The notes beneath the pieces are model-generated. The model saw only the letters and a list, made by a program, of their open reading frames with translations, did not search any database and was not told where the DNA came from. DNA of 64,000 bases from Spirochaetaceae bacterium. Its GTDB lineage: Bacteria > Spirochaetota > Spirochaetia > DSM-27196 > PXBQ01. Position 1 is the first letter of the stretch. Each line of letters begins with the position of its first letter. The translations under genes and the position numbers were made by a program. Positions 25,506-34,922 of this stretch are shown here, one piece after another. Location: positions 62,001 through 126,000 of the forward strand of contig REEC01000117.1 in the NCBI GenBank assembly GCA_007695285.1. The letters are read 5' to 3'.

Positions 25506-26759
25506 CTATTCTACGATCTGCGCCAGGTTCACGACCGTCTTGATTGCCCGAACCATCGCCGAGAGGGGAATCCACTCGTACCGGCCGTGGAAATTCTGTC
25601 CACCCGTGAACATGTTCGGCGTCGGAACGCCCAACTCGGTCAGCCGCGCGCCGTCGGTTCCACCACGGATCGAGTGCCGCACAGGTTCCATCCCGGTAGC
25701 GCGGATCGCTTTTTCGAGACTTCGCATGATCTCGGGTCTCTCGCTCAACCGATCCCTCATGTTCAGATACTGCCGACGCGTCGTCACGGTGACCTTTCCG
25801 CCGGGATGCGCGGCCTCAACCGCGCGCGCAAAGACCTCGAGCGCCGCGATCCGACGCTGCACGATCGAGTCCTCGAAGTCGCGCAGAATCAGATCGACGG
25901 TCGCGTGCCCGTAGTCGCCGTGCGCTTCCACCGGACAGTAGAACCCGTACCGTCCATCGGTGGCTTCGGGACTCTCGGCGCCCGGCAACATCGAGAGAAA
26001 CCGCCCCGCCATCGTAACCGCGTTCGCCATCCGGCCGCGCGCGTCGCCGGGGTGAATCACGTATCCCTCGAGCTCGATCCGCGCGGCGTACGCGGTGAAG
26101 CACTCGGCCTCGACCGTACCTTCAAGACTCCCGTCGAGCGTGTAGCAGTACGGCGACTTCAGTTCGTGAATCGGGAATCCATCCATGCCGCGACCGATTT
26201 CCTCGTCCGGGGTGAAGATGAGCTCGAGCGGCCGATGCGCGATCTCGGGGTGCTCGACAAGGTACGCGGCCGCGCTCATGATCTCCGCGATCCCGGCTTT
26301 GTCGTCCGCGCCGAGCAACGTGCGTCCGTCGGTCGTGATAATCGTATCGCCGATGTATCGGGTGAGAGTCGGATATACCTCGGGGTCGAGAGTGTGCCCG
26401 TCGCCGAGATCGATCGCTCCGCCGTCGTATGCCTTCCGGACGACGGGACGGACGTCCTCTCCGCTCGTGTCGGGCGCGGTATCGATGTGCGCCATCAACC
26501 CGATCGGCGCGGCATCGGCCTTGTCGCCGGTACCGGGTAGCCGCGCGATAATGAAACACCGGTCGTCGAAATAGATGTCACTCAATCCGATCGCCTCGAG
26601 CTCCTCGTGCAGCATTCGCGCGAGATCGAACTGAATCGCCGAGGACGGATTCGACATCGAGTGGCGGTCGGAAGTCGTGTGCACCCGGGCGTACCGGATA
26701 AACCTCTCGAGAACATCGCGTTCAAACCAGTCGCGATCACGGTCCATAGTGTGTTCCAT
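25506..26759 (-). CDS. pepT: Peptidase T (tripeptide aminopeptidase)
   Basis: This 417-aa M20-family di-zinc aminopeptidase releases N-terminal residues from tripeptides in the cytoplasm. Motifs: GLMAHIDTAPD (first metal His and Asp), GADDKAGIAE (bridging Asp), FTPDEEIGRGMD (general-base Glu pair), and IRGGTDGARL with GGQNFHGRYEW at the C-terminal metal site. ATG 26759 sits 6 nt after a consensus -10 box, so the message may be leaderless. A hairpin with arms AAAACGC/GCGTTTT lies past the stop but lacks a convincing U-tract. Confidence 0.92.
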   Translation of the reverse strand: MEHTMDRDRDWFERDVLERFIRYARVHTTSDRHSMSNPSSAIQFDLARMLHEELEAIGLSDIYFDDRCFIIARLPGTGDKADAAPIGLMAHIDTAPDTSGEDVRPVVRKAYDGGAIDLGDGHTLDPEVYPTLTRYIGDTIITTDGRTLLGADDKAGIAEIMSAAAYLVEHPEIAHRPLELIFTPDEEIGRGMDGFPIHELKSPYCYTLDGSLEGTVEAECFTAYAARIELEGYVIHPGDARGRMANAVTMAGRFLSMLPGAESPEATDGRYGFYCPVEAHGDYGHATVDLILRDFEDSIVQRRIAALEVFARAVEAAHPGGKVTVTTRRQYLNMRDRLSERPEIMRSLEKAIRATGMEPVRHSIRGGTDGARLTELGVPTPNMFTGGQNFHGRYEWIPLSAMVRAIKTVVNLAQIVE

Positions 26760-26765
26760 CGTGCG

Positions 26766-26794
26766 ATCATACCTTCGGTCGACCGCCGTGTCAA
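26766..26794 (-). promoter_or_regulatory. Promoter of pepT abutting its start codon
   Basis: On the minus strand a perfect TTGACA (26794-26789), 17 nt, and TATGAT (26771-26766) stand 6 nt before ATG 26759. This is one of the best sigma70 matches in the window, and it predicts a transcript starting at the initiation codon. Confidence 0.7.
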
Positions 26795-26876
26795 AGTGAT
26801 TTGTCAAAGCGAGTCCGGTATCGTGTCCGGTATGTGCCGATGTCTATCGTTGTCCGCCCGTTCGTTGTCCGGCCGT

Positions 26877-26905
26877 TTGATTTTGGGTCCGCGGGATCGT
26901 ATACT
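26877..26905 (+). promoter_or_regulatory. Promoter of glnE abutting its start codon
   Basis: TTGATT (26877-26882), 17 nt, and TATACT (26900-26905) stand 7 nt before ATG 26913. There is no ribosome site between, again suggesting a leaderless message. It is back-to-back with the pepT promoter. Confidence 0.55.
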
Positions 26906-26912
26906 CACGGCA

Positions 26913-29900
26913 ATGGACACGATCGATCCGGTTCCGGTCCGGTTGGAACAGATCTTCTCGGAACGGTACCTCGCGGCGTACACGGCCGAAGAGAAGGCGT
27001 CTCACGCAGAAGAACTCGCGCGGTTATCACCGGACACCCCGTACAGCGTCGTCACGCGCGAGCTCGAGACGCCCGGAGGCGTCCACGTCACGATCGTCGG
27101 ATACGACGTTCACTCGCTGTTCACGATCGTCACAGGCGTTCTCTCGGCAACCGGGATGAACATCGTCTCAGGCAGCGTCCACACGGGGCGTACCGCCGGC
27201 ACGCCACAGCGCCTGATCATAGACACCTTTGTCGGACGGTTGCGCGACGGAGTCCCGTACTCTCAGTGGTGCGAGACGTTCGAGACGAAGTTCGGCGCCG
27301 TGTATCGTTTTCTGCGCGACGACACGGAATCGTCGCGGGAGCACGCGCGTCGGCTCATCACCGAAGAGGTCGCAGCCGCGGTTTCTCTGCACGCTCCCTC
27401 GAGTTCGGGTGCTTTGATGCCGGTCACGATCGAAATCGACGGCACCTGCGCCGAGTTCACGCGCATCTCCGTCGTCGCCGAGGACACACCGTTCTTTCTG
27501 TACTCGCTCAGTGTCGCGCTCGCGATCCGACAGATCTCGATCGAGAACGTGCAGATCGAAACGCGCGGCGCGGTCATTCACGATACGTTCGATCTCGTTG
27601 ATCGATCCGGCCGTGCGATCACGCACGCCCCGCTGCTCGACCGTATCAAACTCTCGATTTTGTTCACGAAGCAGTTCACTTTTTTTCTCGACCGCGCGCC
27701 CGACCCGTACAACGCGATCGTCAGGTTTGAGCAGCTTGTGCAGGACATCACCGACGAGACCGACGGCACTGCGGTCCGCGACGTACTCGTGAGCCCGGTT
27801 CTCCAGAAGGAGCTCGCGGTCCTCCTCGGTACGAGTTCGTTTATCTGGGAAGACTTCATCCGACTTCAGCACGAAAACATTATCCCGTTGTTAGGATCGA
27901 TCGAGGCCGAACGCCGACTCAGTCTCGACGAGGCGGAGGTCGAAGACGAGCTGACGCGACGGCTCGAATCCACGAACAGCGTCGACGAAAAGAGCGAGGT
28001 GTTGAACGCATTCAAGGACCGCGAGTCGTTCCTGATCGATCTCGATCATATCCTTGTCGAGAACCAGGACTTCTACTTTTTGAGCCGACGGCTCACGGCG
28101 CTCGCCGATGCGGTCGTCCGCGCTGCCGCGCGGATTGCGTACGAGTCTCACGTTCAGTCGTTCGGAACCCCGCGGACCGCTGCGGGCCTTCCGGTCGACT
28201 GGGCCGTTTTCGGGCTCGGGAAACTCGGCGGGTCGGCGCTCGGGTACGCGTCGGATATCGAGCTTCTGTTCGTGTACGGCGACGCAGGCGAGACCGACGG
28301 GAGCCCCGACGGCAACCACACAATCGCGAACAGGGACTTTTTCGACCGCATGTGGCGCGCCGCGACGATGATGATCCACGCGCGAAGGGAGGGCATCTTC
28401 CGCGTCGATCTTCGCCTGAGGCCACACGGTCTCGACGGTCCTGCCGCGTGCCGGCTCGAGAGCTTCATCGAGTACTACCGCGCCGGCGGCCCCGCGCACT
28501 CGGTCGAGAGGCTCGCACTCGTGAGGCTGCGGCACATCGCGGGCGATGAGACATTCGGCCGTCGCGTCGTGCGCGTTCGCGACGAACTCCTGTACTCGGG
28601 CGACGCGATCAAGATTCCCGAGGTCCGCGAACTCAGATTGACACAGATCGCGTCGAAGACCGAACCGGACCGAGTCAACGCCAAGTTCAGCCCGGGAGCG
28701 CTGGTCGATCTCGAGTACAACGTTCAGATCCTCCAGATCACACACGGAAAGGAACACGAGTCGCTCAGGACACCGGGCATTCACGACGCGTTGCGCGGTC
28801 TTTCGGAGATCGGTACGATTGCGCCCAGCGAGACGGAGAGCATGATCGACGCGTACCGTTTTCTCAGGCGCGTGATCAACGGGCTGCGGATGCTGCGCGG
28901 AAACGCGGAGGATCTCTTTTTGCCCGAGTTCGACACTCTCGAGTATCGACACTTGGCGCGTCGAAGCGGGTACGAAGACTCGCCGGGTTTGAGCGCATCG
29001 CAGAAGTTGAGAGTCGAGTTTGAGACGTACACCGCGTGGATCCGAACCTTCGTCGAACGGCACCTCGGTCGAGACGCGATTCCCGGGAAACGAACGGTGA
29101 GCGTCGCAGACCTCGTTCTCTCGGACGCGACGCCCGCCGACGACGCGGCTTCCACGATCGCCGGTGCGGGATTCGTTGATCCCGACCGCGCGATCGTGAA
29201 CATCCGTTCGCTGGCCGCCGGCACGGTTGTCGATTTGTTCGCCCGGCTTATGGTGCTCGCGTGGGACGAACTCCGCACGTGCGCGGATCCCGACATGGCG
29301 CTCAACAACTGGGAGCAGTACGTTCGACGCATCGACGACCGCGCCGCGCACTATTCGGAACTCCTGTCGCAACCGCGCCGGCTCGAGTTGCTGTTCACTA
29401 TCTTCGCGAGTAGCCAGTTCCTGTCGGACACGGTAATCCGCGATCCGGCGATCTACTCGTGGATCACCGATCCGGTCGTCGTCGCGGGCGAACGTGGGTA
29501 TGCCGAGTTGTACACCGAGTTATCGCGCGTATCGGGCGAGACTGAGAATCGTACCGAATGGTTGAATGCGATCAGACGATTCAGAAAACGCGAGATCGTG
29601 CGGATCGGGACGCGCGACATCTGCCTTGGCGTCGAGATGCGCACGATAGTGTCCGAGATCACGGCTGTTGCACGCGCAATCCTTCAGGCCGCGCTCGACC
29701 GGGTTTGGGCCGAGATCCCCGATCAGGCGCATCAGGCCGAAAAGTTCTGCCTCCTTGCGTTCGGGAAACTCGGCGCCGGAGAGCTGAACTACTCGTCGGA
29801 CATCGACATCGTCGCCGTGTACCGACCCGAAGGCGAGAACAAGAGTGACGCCGAGCAGATGCTGTACACACGAGTCCTGAAGACCGTGGTACGAGATCTG

Positions 29901-30638
29901 ACCGACTTCACGATCGAGGGCCGCGCATACCGAGTCGATCTCAGACTCAGACCGTACGGCGCAGCCGGCGGCACGGTGTTTTCGCTTCCTGCGATAACGG
30001 CGTACTACGCGGGCGATGCCTCGCTCTGGGAGTATCAAGCCCTGATCAAGCTCGCCCCGGTCGCGGGCGCGTTCGACGTGGGCACCGAGTTCCTGGGCGC
30101 GGTCCGAACGGAGTTTCTCGCGCGCTCCGAACCCGCGCAAATTCGCGCGAGCATAAAAGAGATGCGCGAGGTCGCGATTCAACACTATCTGCGGCCTAAC
30201 GCGGGGCCCGACGTCAAGAACGGCGAAGGAGGGATTCGTGACATCGAGTTCCTCATCCAGGGCCTTCAGTTCCTGCTCGCACCGACACACCCCGGCGTCC
30301 TGATCGGGAACACGCTCGATGCGATCACTCGGCTCGAAGAGGCGGGCGCGCTCGCTCACGACATCGCGGACGAGGTCGCCACGGATTACGAGTTCCTGCG
30401 TCGCATCGAGCATTTTCTTCAGCTGTACGACGACAAACAGCGCCACGCGCTCCCGACCGTCGAAGAAGACCGAGAAAAACTCGCACGCTGTGTTTCCGGC
30501 CGAGACGCCGCGGGGTTCTACTCGCGTCTCGAGACCGTAACGGCACGCACTCGACGGCGATTCCGCGAGTTCCTCGACGGCGCTGCGTATTTTTCGACCG
30601 AAAGGGATGTTCCGACCGATTTTACGCCCTTGATGTAG
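26913..30638 (+). CDS. glnE: Glutamine synthetase adenylyltransferase GlnE with N-terminal ACT domains
   Basis: This 1241-aa protein is much longer than usual GlnE (about 950 aa). It contains the two GlnE nucleotidyltransferase domains: GKLGGSALGYASDIELLFVY near residue 430 (deadenylylating half) and GKLGAGELNYSSDIDIVAVY near residue 950 (adenylylating half), each with GlnE helical bundles. The extra N-terminus has two ACT-like repeats (about residues 57-110 and 184-232: VTIVGYDVHSLFTIVTGVL... and ISVVAEDTPFFLYSLS...), like those that sense glutamine in GlnD. It switches GlnA on and off by AMP transfer. glnA is directly downstream (152 nt) with its own promoter. Start ATG 26913 is set by the promoter and the onset of conserved sequence. 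Confidence 0.88.
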   Translation: MDTIDPVPVRLEQIFSERYLAAYTAEEKASHAEELARLSPDTPYSVVTRELETPGGVHVTIVGYDVHSLFTIVTGVLSATGMNIVSGSVHTGRTAGTPQRLIIDTFVGRLRDGVPYSQWCETFETKFGAVYRFLRDDTESSREHARRLITEEVAAAVSLHAPSSSGALMPVTIEIDGTCAEFTRISVVAEDTPFFLYSLSVALAIRQISIENVQIETRGAVIHDTFDLVDRSGRAITHAPLLDRIKLSILFTKQFTFFLDRAPDPYNAIVRFEQLVQDITDETDGTAVRDVLVSPVLQKELAVLLGTSSFIWEDFIRLQHENIIPLLGSIEAERRLSLDEAEVEDELTRRLESTNSVDEKSEVLNAFKDRESFLIDLDHILVENQDFYFLSRRLTALADAVVRAAARIAYESHVQSFGTPRTAAGLPVDWAVFGLGKLGGSALGYASDIELLFVYGDAGETDGSPDGNHTIANRDFFDRMWRAATMMIHARREGIFRVDLRLRPHGLDGPAACRLESFIEYYRAGGPAHSVERLALVRLRHIAGDETFGRRVVRVRDELLYSGDAIKIPEVRELRLTQIASKTEPDRVNAKFSPGALVDLEYNVQILQITHGKEHESLRTPGIHDALRGLSEIGTIAPSETESMIDAYRFLRRVINGLRMLRGNAEDLFLPEFDTLEYRHLARRSGYEDSPGLSASQKLRVEFETYTAWIRTFVERHLGRDAIPGKRTVSVADLVLSDATPADDAASTIAGAGFVDPDRAIVNIRSLAAGTVVDLFARLMVLAWDELRTCADPDMALNNWEQYVRRIDDRAAHYSELLSQPRRLELLFTIFASSQFLSDTVIRDPAIYSWITDPVVVAGERGYAELYTELSRVSGETENRTEWLNAIRRFRKREIVRIGTRDICLGVEMRTIVSEITAVARAILQAALDRVWAEIPDQAHQAEKFCLLAFGKLGAGELNYSSDIDIVAVYRPEGENKSDAEQMLYTRVLKTVVRDLTDFTIEGRAYRVDLRLRPYGAAGGTVFSLPAITAYYAGDASLWEYQALIKLAPVAGAFDVGTEFLGAVRTEFLARSEPAQIRASIKEMREVAIQHYLRPNAGPDVKNGEGGIRDIEFLIQGLQFLLAPTHPGVLIGNTLDAITRLEEAGALAHDIADEVATDYEFLRRIEHFLQLYDDKQRHALPTVEEDREKLARCVSGRDAAGFYSRLETVTARTRRRFREFLDGAAYFSTERDVPTDFTPLM

Positions 30639-30659
30639 CATTCGTATAAATTTCTTACA

Positions 30660-30674
30660 ATTTTGTCGCAAAAT
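30660..30674. promoter_or_regulatory. Palindrome upstream of the glnA promoter
   Basis: ATTTTG-TCG-CAAAAT is a perfect inverted repeat ending 3 nt before the glnA -35 box, a plausible operator or activator site for nitrogen control. It does not match a motif I can name. As RNA it would be too weak for a terminator of glnE. Confidence 0.4.
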
Positions 30675-30677
30675 CAC

Positions 30678-30706
30678 TTGATACCTACAGAAAAGGTCGG
30701 TATACT
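30678..30706 (+). promoter_or_regulatory. Promoter of glnA
   Basis: TTGATA (30678-30683), 17 nt, and TATACT (30701-30706) form a near-consensus sigma70 promoter. The leader of about 78 nt contains a short GAGGC/GCCTC hairpin (about 30754-30768) before the AGGAG ribosome site. Confidence 0.7.
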
Positions 30707-30790
30707 CCATTCGACACACGCTGACGGGGGGACTCGGAATACGGTGTGGACGAGGCGGTGCCTCATCAAAGACTTATCGAAGGAGAAAAT

Positions 30791-32215
30791 ATGGGAAGTA
30801 ACATGACTCCCAAGGATGTTCTCTCTCTGATCGAGAGAGAAAAAGTACAGGTTGTAGATTTCCGTTTCATGGATTTCCCCGGGATGTGGCAGCATTTTTC
30901 GATTCCGGTGACCGTGTTCGACGAATCGCTCTTCACTGACGGACTCGGCTTCGACGGCTCGAGTATCCGCGGTTGGCAGGCCATCAACGAGTCCGATATG
31001 TTGGTGCGCCCGGTTGCGGAGTCCGCTTTCATCGATCCGTTCTCAGCGTACAAGACCCTCGTACTGATCTGTAACATCTGCGACCCGATCAGCGGCGAGG
31101 ACTACACGCGTGACCCACGGAACATCGCGCGTAAGACCGAAAAGTACCTGCAGGCTCTCGGCATCGCGGACACCGCGTTTTTTGGCCCCGAAGCCGAGTT
31201 CTTCGTGTTCGACGATATCCGCTTCGACCAGAACGAACACTCGGGATACTATTTCCTCGACTCGGCCGAAGGACGATGGAATACCGGCCGCGACGAAGGT
31301 CCTAACCTCGGGTACAAACCACGGTACAAGGAAGGGTACTTCCCGGTTCCGCCGACCGACAGCCTCCAAGATCTCCGGACGGAGATGATGTTGCATATGG
31401 AAGACATTGGAATCCCGGTTGAGGCGCAGCACCACGAGGTCGCGACGGGGGGCCAGTCCGAGATCGACATGCGCTTCGGGCCACTCGTCACGATGGCCGA
31501 CAACATCCTCAAGTACAAGTACGTCGTAAAAAACACCGCGCGCAAACACAACAAGACCGTCACGTTCATGCCGAAGCCGTTGTTCGCGGATAACGGAAGC
31601 GGAATGCACGTGCACATGTCGTTCTGGAAAGACGGTAAAAACCAGTTCTACGGCGACGGATACGCGGGCCTCTCGGAAACCGCGTTGTACGCGATCGGCG
31701 GAATCCTAAAACACGCCCCATCGATCCTCGCGTTCACGAACCCGACGACAAACAGCTACAAGCGGCTCGTCCCCGGATACGAGGCCCCGGTCAACCTCGC
31801 GTACTCGTCGCGCAACCGTTCCGCCGCGGTCCGTATACCGATGTACTCGGCGTCCGAAAAGGCGAAACGCTTCGAGTTCCGCTGCCCCGACCCGAGCTGT
31901 AACCCGTATCTCGCGTTCTCCGCGATGGTTATGGCCGCGGTCGACGGTATCCAGAACAAGATCCACCCGGGTGACCCTCTCGACAAGAACATCTACGACC
32001 TGCCGCCGCAAGAGGCCGCAAAGGTCAAAAAGACTCCGGGTTCTCTGCGCGCCGCGCTCGAAGCGCTCAGCGAGGACCACGACTTCCTGCTGAAGGGCGA
32101 CGTTTTCACCGAAGACGTGGTCGAAACGTGGGTCGATTACAAACTCACAAACGAGGTCGCCGCGATCGACCTTCGCCCACACCCGTGGGAGTTCGCGATG
32201 TACTACGACGCGTGA
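30791..32215 (+). CDS. glnA: Glutamine synthetase type I
   Basis: This 474-aa GSI enzyme makes glutamine from glutamate, ammonia and ATP. It starts at ATG 30791 with AGGAG 7 nt upstream. Hallmarks are [10 protein letters not shown] and GFDGSSI in the N-domain, [12 protein letters not shown] (metal site), [27 protein letters not shown] (ATP/metal), [17 protein letters not shown], and NRSAAVRIP. Tyr about 402 in KNIYDLPP is the adenylylation site of the GSI-beta class, matching the adjacent glnE. A strong terminator follows 55 nt after the stop. Confidence 0.96.
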   Translation: MGSNMTPKDVLSLIEREKVQVVDFRFMDFPGMWQHFSIPVTVFDESLFTDGLGFDGSSIRGWQAINESDMLVRPVAESAFIDPFSAYKTLVLICNICDPISGEDYTRDPRNIARKTEKYLQALGIADTAFFGPEAEFFVFDDIRFDQNEHSGYYFLDSAEGRWNTGRDEGPNLGYKPRYKEGYFPVPPTDSLQDLRTEMMLHMEDIGIPVEAQHHEVATGGQSEIDMRFGPLVTMADNILKYKYVVKNTARKHNKTVTFMPKPLFADNGSGMHVHMSFWKDGKNQFYGDGYAGLSETALYAIGGILKHAPSILAFTNPTTNSYKRLVPGYEAPVNLAYSSRNRSAAVRIPMYSASEKAKRFEFRCPDPSCNPYLAFSAMVMAAVDGIQNKIHPGDPLDKNIYDLPPQEAAKVKKTPGSLRAALEALSEDHDFLLKGDVFTEDVVETWVDYKLTNEVAAIDLRPHPWEFAMYYDA

Positions 32216-32270
32216 CGGTAGAGGTGCGCGGGTAGACATAACGGTAGAGGTAAAAAACAATCACGTAGAT

Positions 32271-32307
32271 CGCCGCCGGAGAAGTCCGGCGGCGTTTTTT
32301 TTTTTTT
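32271..32307 (+). terminator. Rho-independent terminator of glnA
   Basis: A perfect 10-bp stem (CGCCGCCGGA/TCCGGCGGCG) with a GAAG loop is followed by 13 T residues. The insertion sequence begins 13 nt further on. Confidence 0.92.
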
Positions 32308-32320
32308 GGAACTGTTAGGA

Positions 32321-32344
32321 ACTGTTACGAACCTTGTAAAAAAA
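32321..32344 (+). repeat. Left terminal inverted repeat of the IS
   Basis: 24 bases identical to the reverse complement of 33746-33769; pairing stops at base 25 (A against G). Confidence 0.9.
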
Positions 32345-32380
32345 AGAGGTCAATTTCCGAGAATCCGCTGCGCTCGTGAA

Positions 32381-32440
32381 GCACGGAGAAAAAGCCGTGC
32401 GTAGTAGATAGCAAAAGCATCTGCTTTTTCGTCCGCTATC
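32381..32440 (+). promoter_or_regulatory. Hairpins in the transposase leader
   Basis: GCACGG/CCGTGC (32381-32400) and a nested hairpin GATAGC..AAAAGC-ATCT-GCTTTT..GCTATC (32407-32440) precede the transposase ribosome site GAGGAGG. Such leaders in insertion sequences often block translation of transcripts entering from outside; that role is inferred here. Confidence 0.4.
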
Positions 32441-32460
32441 ACTCGTGAGGAGGATCTCTG

Positions 32461-33660
32461 ATGGCACGCACGCACTCTCTTCTCCCGTCGCTCCCGATCG
32501 GCAGCAGCTCCGATGCCGAGAACACGCCGTTTCACCCCCCGTTCTGCCCGAACCCCTGCTGCCTGTACCACCACGCGCCGCCGCCGGAGGACGAGCTGTG
32601 GTGGCGCGATCACGGACGGTATCGCACCAAAATAGCCGGGCGGATCCGGCGCCTTCGCTGCCGCCGCTGCGGGAGAACCTTCTCCGAGCGGACTTTCTCC
32701 ACCGCGTACTACATTAAAGTGCAGATCAACCTCGTCGCCGCTCTTCTGTGTCTCGTCGGCGGGATGAGCCTGCGCGCGATCGCGCGCGGGCTCGGCTGCT
32801 CGATGGGAAGCCTCTCCAACCGCTTCGCTCGTATGGGCCGGCAGGCGGCGGCGATGCACGCGGAGCTCGCCGCCACGGTGAGTCTCGCCGAGGACCTGTG
32901 CGCCGATGGGTTTGTCGACTTCACCGTCAGCCAGTACTTTCCCGACGTCACCACGGTCCTCGTCGGCTCGCGCTCTCAGATGATCTACTCCCTCGATCAC
33001 GGCTTCCTGCGCCGACGCGGGAGAATGACCGCTCGCCAAAGGCGGCGCAGGGCGAGACTCGAGAGGCTTTTCCGCGCAGCGCGCTCGGCGGAGAAAAACA
33101 CCTTCGCGTGCGCGCTCGCCGAGACTCTCGAGCGAAACTGGAACCCCGCCCGCCCGTTAATCCTTGATACCGACAAGAACCCCCTCTACCCGCGGGCTCT
33201 TGCGGCTCTCGCGAAGGAGATCCCTGCGATCGGCGACCCAAAGAGATTCCACCACCGGGTGACCTCCGGTGAGGCACCACGTACGCACGCGAACCATCTG
33301 TTCCCGGTGAACTACATCGACCGGCAGATCAGGCTGAACCTTGCCGCGCACCGCAGGCAGACGGTGTGTTTCGCTCGCAACACCGCGGCGACGCTCGACC
33401 GGACGGTGTTGCTCATGTGTTACCACAACTACAACAAAGCTCACCGCATCGTCGACACCCGCCCGACTCCTTCGGCTCACGCGGTGGTCGCCGGAGTCGA
33501 CGAGCAGGCGATCATCGGGTGGTGGCGGAGGTTTTTCCTCTCGCGGACGTTCTTCACCCACACCTCGCTCAGCGGCTTCCTGCGTTCGGTGTGGCTGCGG
33601 ACCAACGAGACGCCGCTGTCGAAGGCGCCGGACTACCTGCCGAAGTATGCTTTCGCGTGA
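32461..33660 (+). CDS. IS transposase with N-terminal zinc ribbon
   Basis: This 399-aa protein starts at ATG 32461 with GAGGAGG upstream. An N-terminal Cys-rich DNA-binding region (CPNPCC... and CRRCGRTFSERT) is followed by a helix-turn-helix-like stretch (MSLRAIARGLGCSMGSLSNRFARMG). A catalytic RNase H-like core has candidate acidic residues in DGFVDF and LILDTDKN. The C-terminal YIDRQIRLNLAAHRRQTVCFARN segment resembles the E-R-x-x-R-x-x-x-R..R-x-T-x-x-F-S pattern of IS1-type transposases. Family assignment is tentative, but the inverted repeats around it make transposase identity secure. It is intact, with no frameshift. Confidence 0.82.
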   Translation: MARTHSLLPSLPIGSSSDAENTPFHPPFCPNPCCLYHHAPPPEDELWWRDHGRYRTKIAGRIRRLRCRRCGRTFSERTFSTAYYIKVQINLVAALLCLVGGMSLRAIARGLGCSMGSLSNRFARMGRQAAAMHAELAATVSLAEDLCADGFVDFTVSQYFPDVTTVLVGSRSQMIYSLDHGFLRRRGRMTARQRRRRARLERLFRAARSAEKNTFACALAETLERNWNPARPLILDTDKNPLYPRALAALAKEIPAIGDPKRFHHRVTSGEAPRTHANHLFPVNYIDRQIRLNLAAHRRQTVCFARNTAATLDRTVLLMCYHNYNKAHRIVDTRPTPSAHAVVAGVDEQAIIGWWRRFFLSRTFFTHTSLSGFLRSVWLRTNETPLSKAPDYLPKYAFA

Positions 33661-33745
33661 TCGGTGAGCGCACGACGGTGAGATCAGGCGGGAGAGAGTT
33701 CGCCCAACGGCCCGTACGCACGATGGCGGGCGACATCAGACGTGC

Positions 33746-33769
33746 TTTTTTTACAAGGTTCGTAACAGT
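33746..33769 (-). repeat. Right terminal inverted repeat of the IS
   Basis: 24 bases exactly complementary to the left end; the region between the transposase stop and this repeat (33661-33745) holds nothing recognisable. Confidence 0.9.
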
Positions 33770-33845
33770 ACCCAATTCTCCTGCTTTGCACGAGTCCGAT
33801 GTCACCATTGCATTTAACTCTCAGATCGCGGATATTTTATGAGTA

Positions 33846-34922
33846 GTGACACCAAAACAGAACCCGCTCGTCAAGCCGATAATCGCATCTCTCTCCGCAA
33901 TGGTATTCGCGCTTGCCTTTTCCGCGTGCGGAACCACGCCTCCCGCGCCCGACGACCAAACCGATCAGCAGCTCGCGGTACTCGAAGCCGAGAACGCGGC
34001 GCTCAAGGCCCAACTCGCGCGGACTCGTGAGACAGCACGCTCGGAGATCGAGCGTGTGACCGCCGAGCGCGAAACTCTCGCGCGTGAACTTCGCGCGCTC
34101 CAAACCGAGCTTCAAACCGTATCGAGTGACCACGAATCCGCCCGCGCACGGATAGCGCGGCTCGAGCGCGAGAACGCCGCGTTACAGGAGCTCATCGACG
34201 AACTCCGCCTCGTCATTCTGCTTCTGAGAGACATGAATCGCACGATCGAGCCACAACCCGACACCACCGAACCGCCCGAAGGCGCCGCGTTACCCGACAC
34301 TGTTGAGCCCGACGCGATAGAGACGCCCGACGTCACCGACTCGGACCCGGCGTCGCGCGATCCCGCGGAGTTCTATACCCGGGGCAAGCTTCTGCCGCCA
34401 AGGCTCGAGAGCTCACCACGATCTCCGATAGCGGGGATCGGTCTCGTCTCGGTACGCGATCCGGCGACGGACACGTTTCGGTACTACTCCGCGCGAGTCA
34501 ACCCGGAATCTGAGAATGCCTTGTACTTCGTGATCGAACAGAGTTCCCGCGGCGAGGCAACGCTCCGCGCGCAGATCCGGCGGACTCACGAAGCCGGTCC
34601 TGCGGTAACCGAGGCTATCGCGCTCCGTGATGCCGGCGGCGTTGTGCCGCTTCCGCTTATCGCCGCGACGCGCGTGACCGACGGCCGCCGGTGGGTCGAG
34701 ACGATCTCGTCGGCTCTCGACGAGTTCGAGAGAGTTGTTCACGCAATCGAAGACGAGAGCGCCGAGATGGTGTTCCACACGACGAGCCGCGACGGAACCG
34801 AGACCACTACGCGGCGGATCACGGCCCGTGAGCGCGAGGCGGCGATCACGGTGATCACCGCGTTCATCGAACTTGGAGGCCAGCTCGCTGCTATCCCGGC
34901 GGCAAGAACGCCGCGGGAATAG
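33846..34922 (+). CDS. Coiled-coil lipoprotein of unknown function
   Basis: This 358-aa lipoprotein starts at GTG 33846, with signal ending LAFSAC (cysteine near residue 28). A coiled coil (about residues 40-125, heptads such as LEAENAALKAQLART) is followed by a P/E/D-rich linker (about 135-175). A C-terminal beta-rich domain of about 170 aa follows, beginning near RSPIAGIGLVSVRDP. It probably spans from the membrane into the periplasm. The last 14 codons and the stop lie in the first unit of the palindromic tandem repeat, so the C-terminus may have been extended or replaced by it. The start is less certain: ATG 33900 is in frame but would leave a short signal. Confidence 0.68.
   Translation: MTPKQNPLVKPIIASLSAMVFALAFSACGTTPPAPDDQTDQQLAVLEAENAALKAQLARTRETARSEIERVTAERETLARELRALQTELQTVSSDHESARARIARLERENAALQELIDELRLVILLLRDMNRTIEPQPDTTEPPEGAALPDTVEPDAIETPDVTDSDPASRDPAEFYTRGKLLPPRLESSPRSPIAGIGLVSVRDPATDTFRYYSARVNPESENALYFVIEQSSRGEATLRAQIRRTHEAGPAVTEAIALRDAGGVVPLPLIAATRVTDGRRWVETISSALDEFERVVHAIEDESAEMVFHTTSRDGTETTTRRITAREREAAITVITAFIELGGQLAAIPAARTPRE

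Larger units (their letters stand above)
32321..33769. mobile_element. Complete insertion sequence, 1449 bp
   Basis: The ends carry 24-bp perfect terminal inverted repeats (32321-32344 and 33746-33769; outer bases ACTGTTACGAACC). One gene, a zinc-ribbon transposase, fills it. No target duplication is visible at the ends (left flank ...TTAGGA, right flank ACCCAA), but GGAACTGTTA occurs twice in tandem at 32308-32327, the second copy running into the left end. The element sits between the glnA terminator and the next lipoprotein gene. Its base composition resembles the host, which suggests a long-resident or related-host element. Confidence 0.85.

Noticed and set aside
32311-33780. Target-site duplication around the IS
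   Set aside because: Compared the flanks at several lengths; left (...CTGTTAGGA) and right (ACCCAATTC...) do not match.
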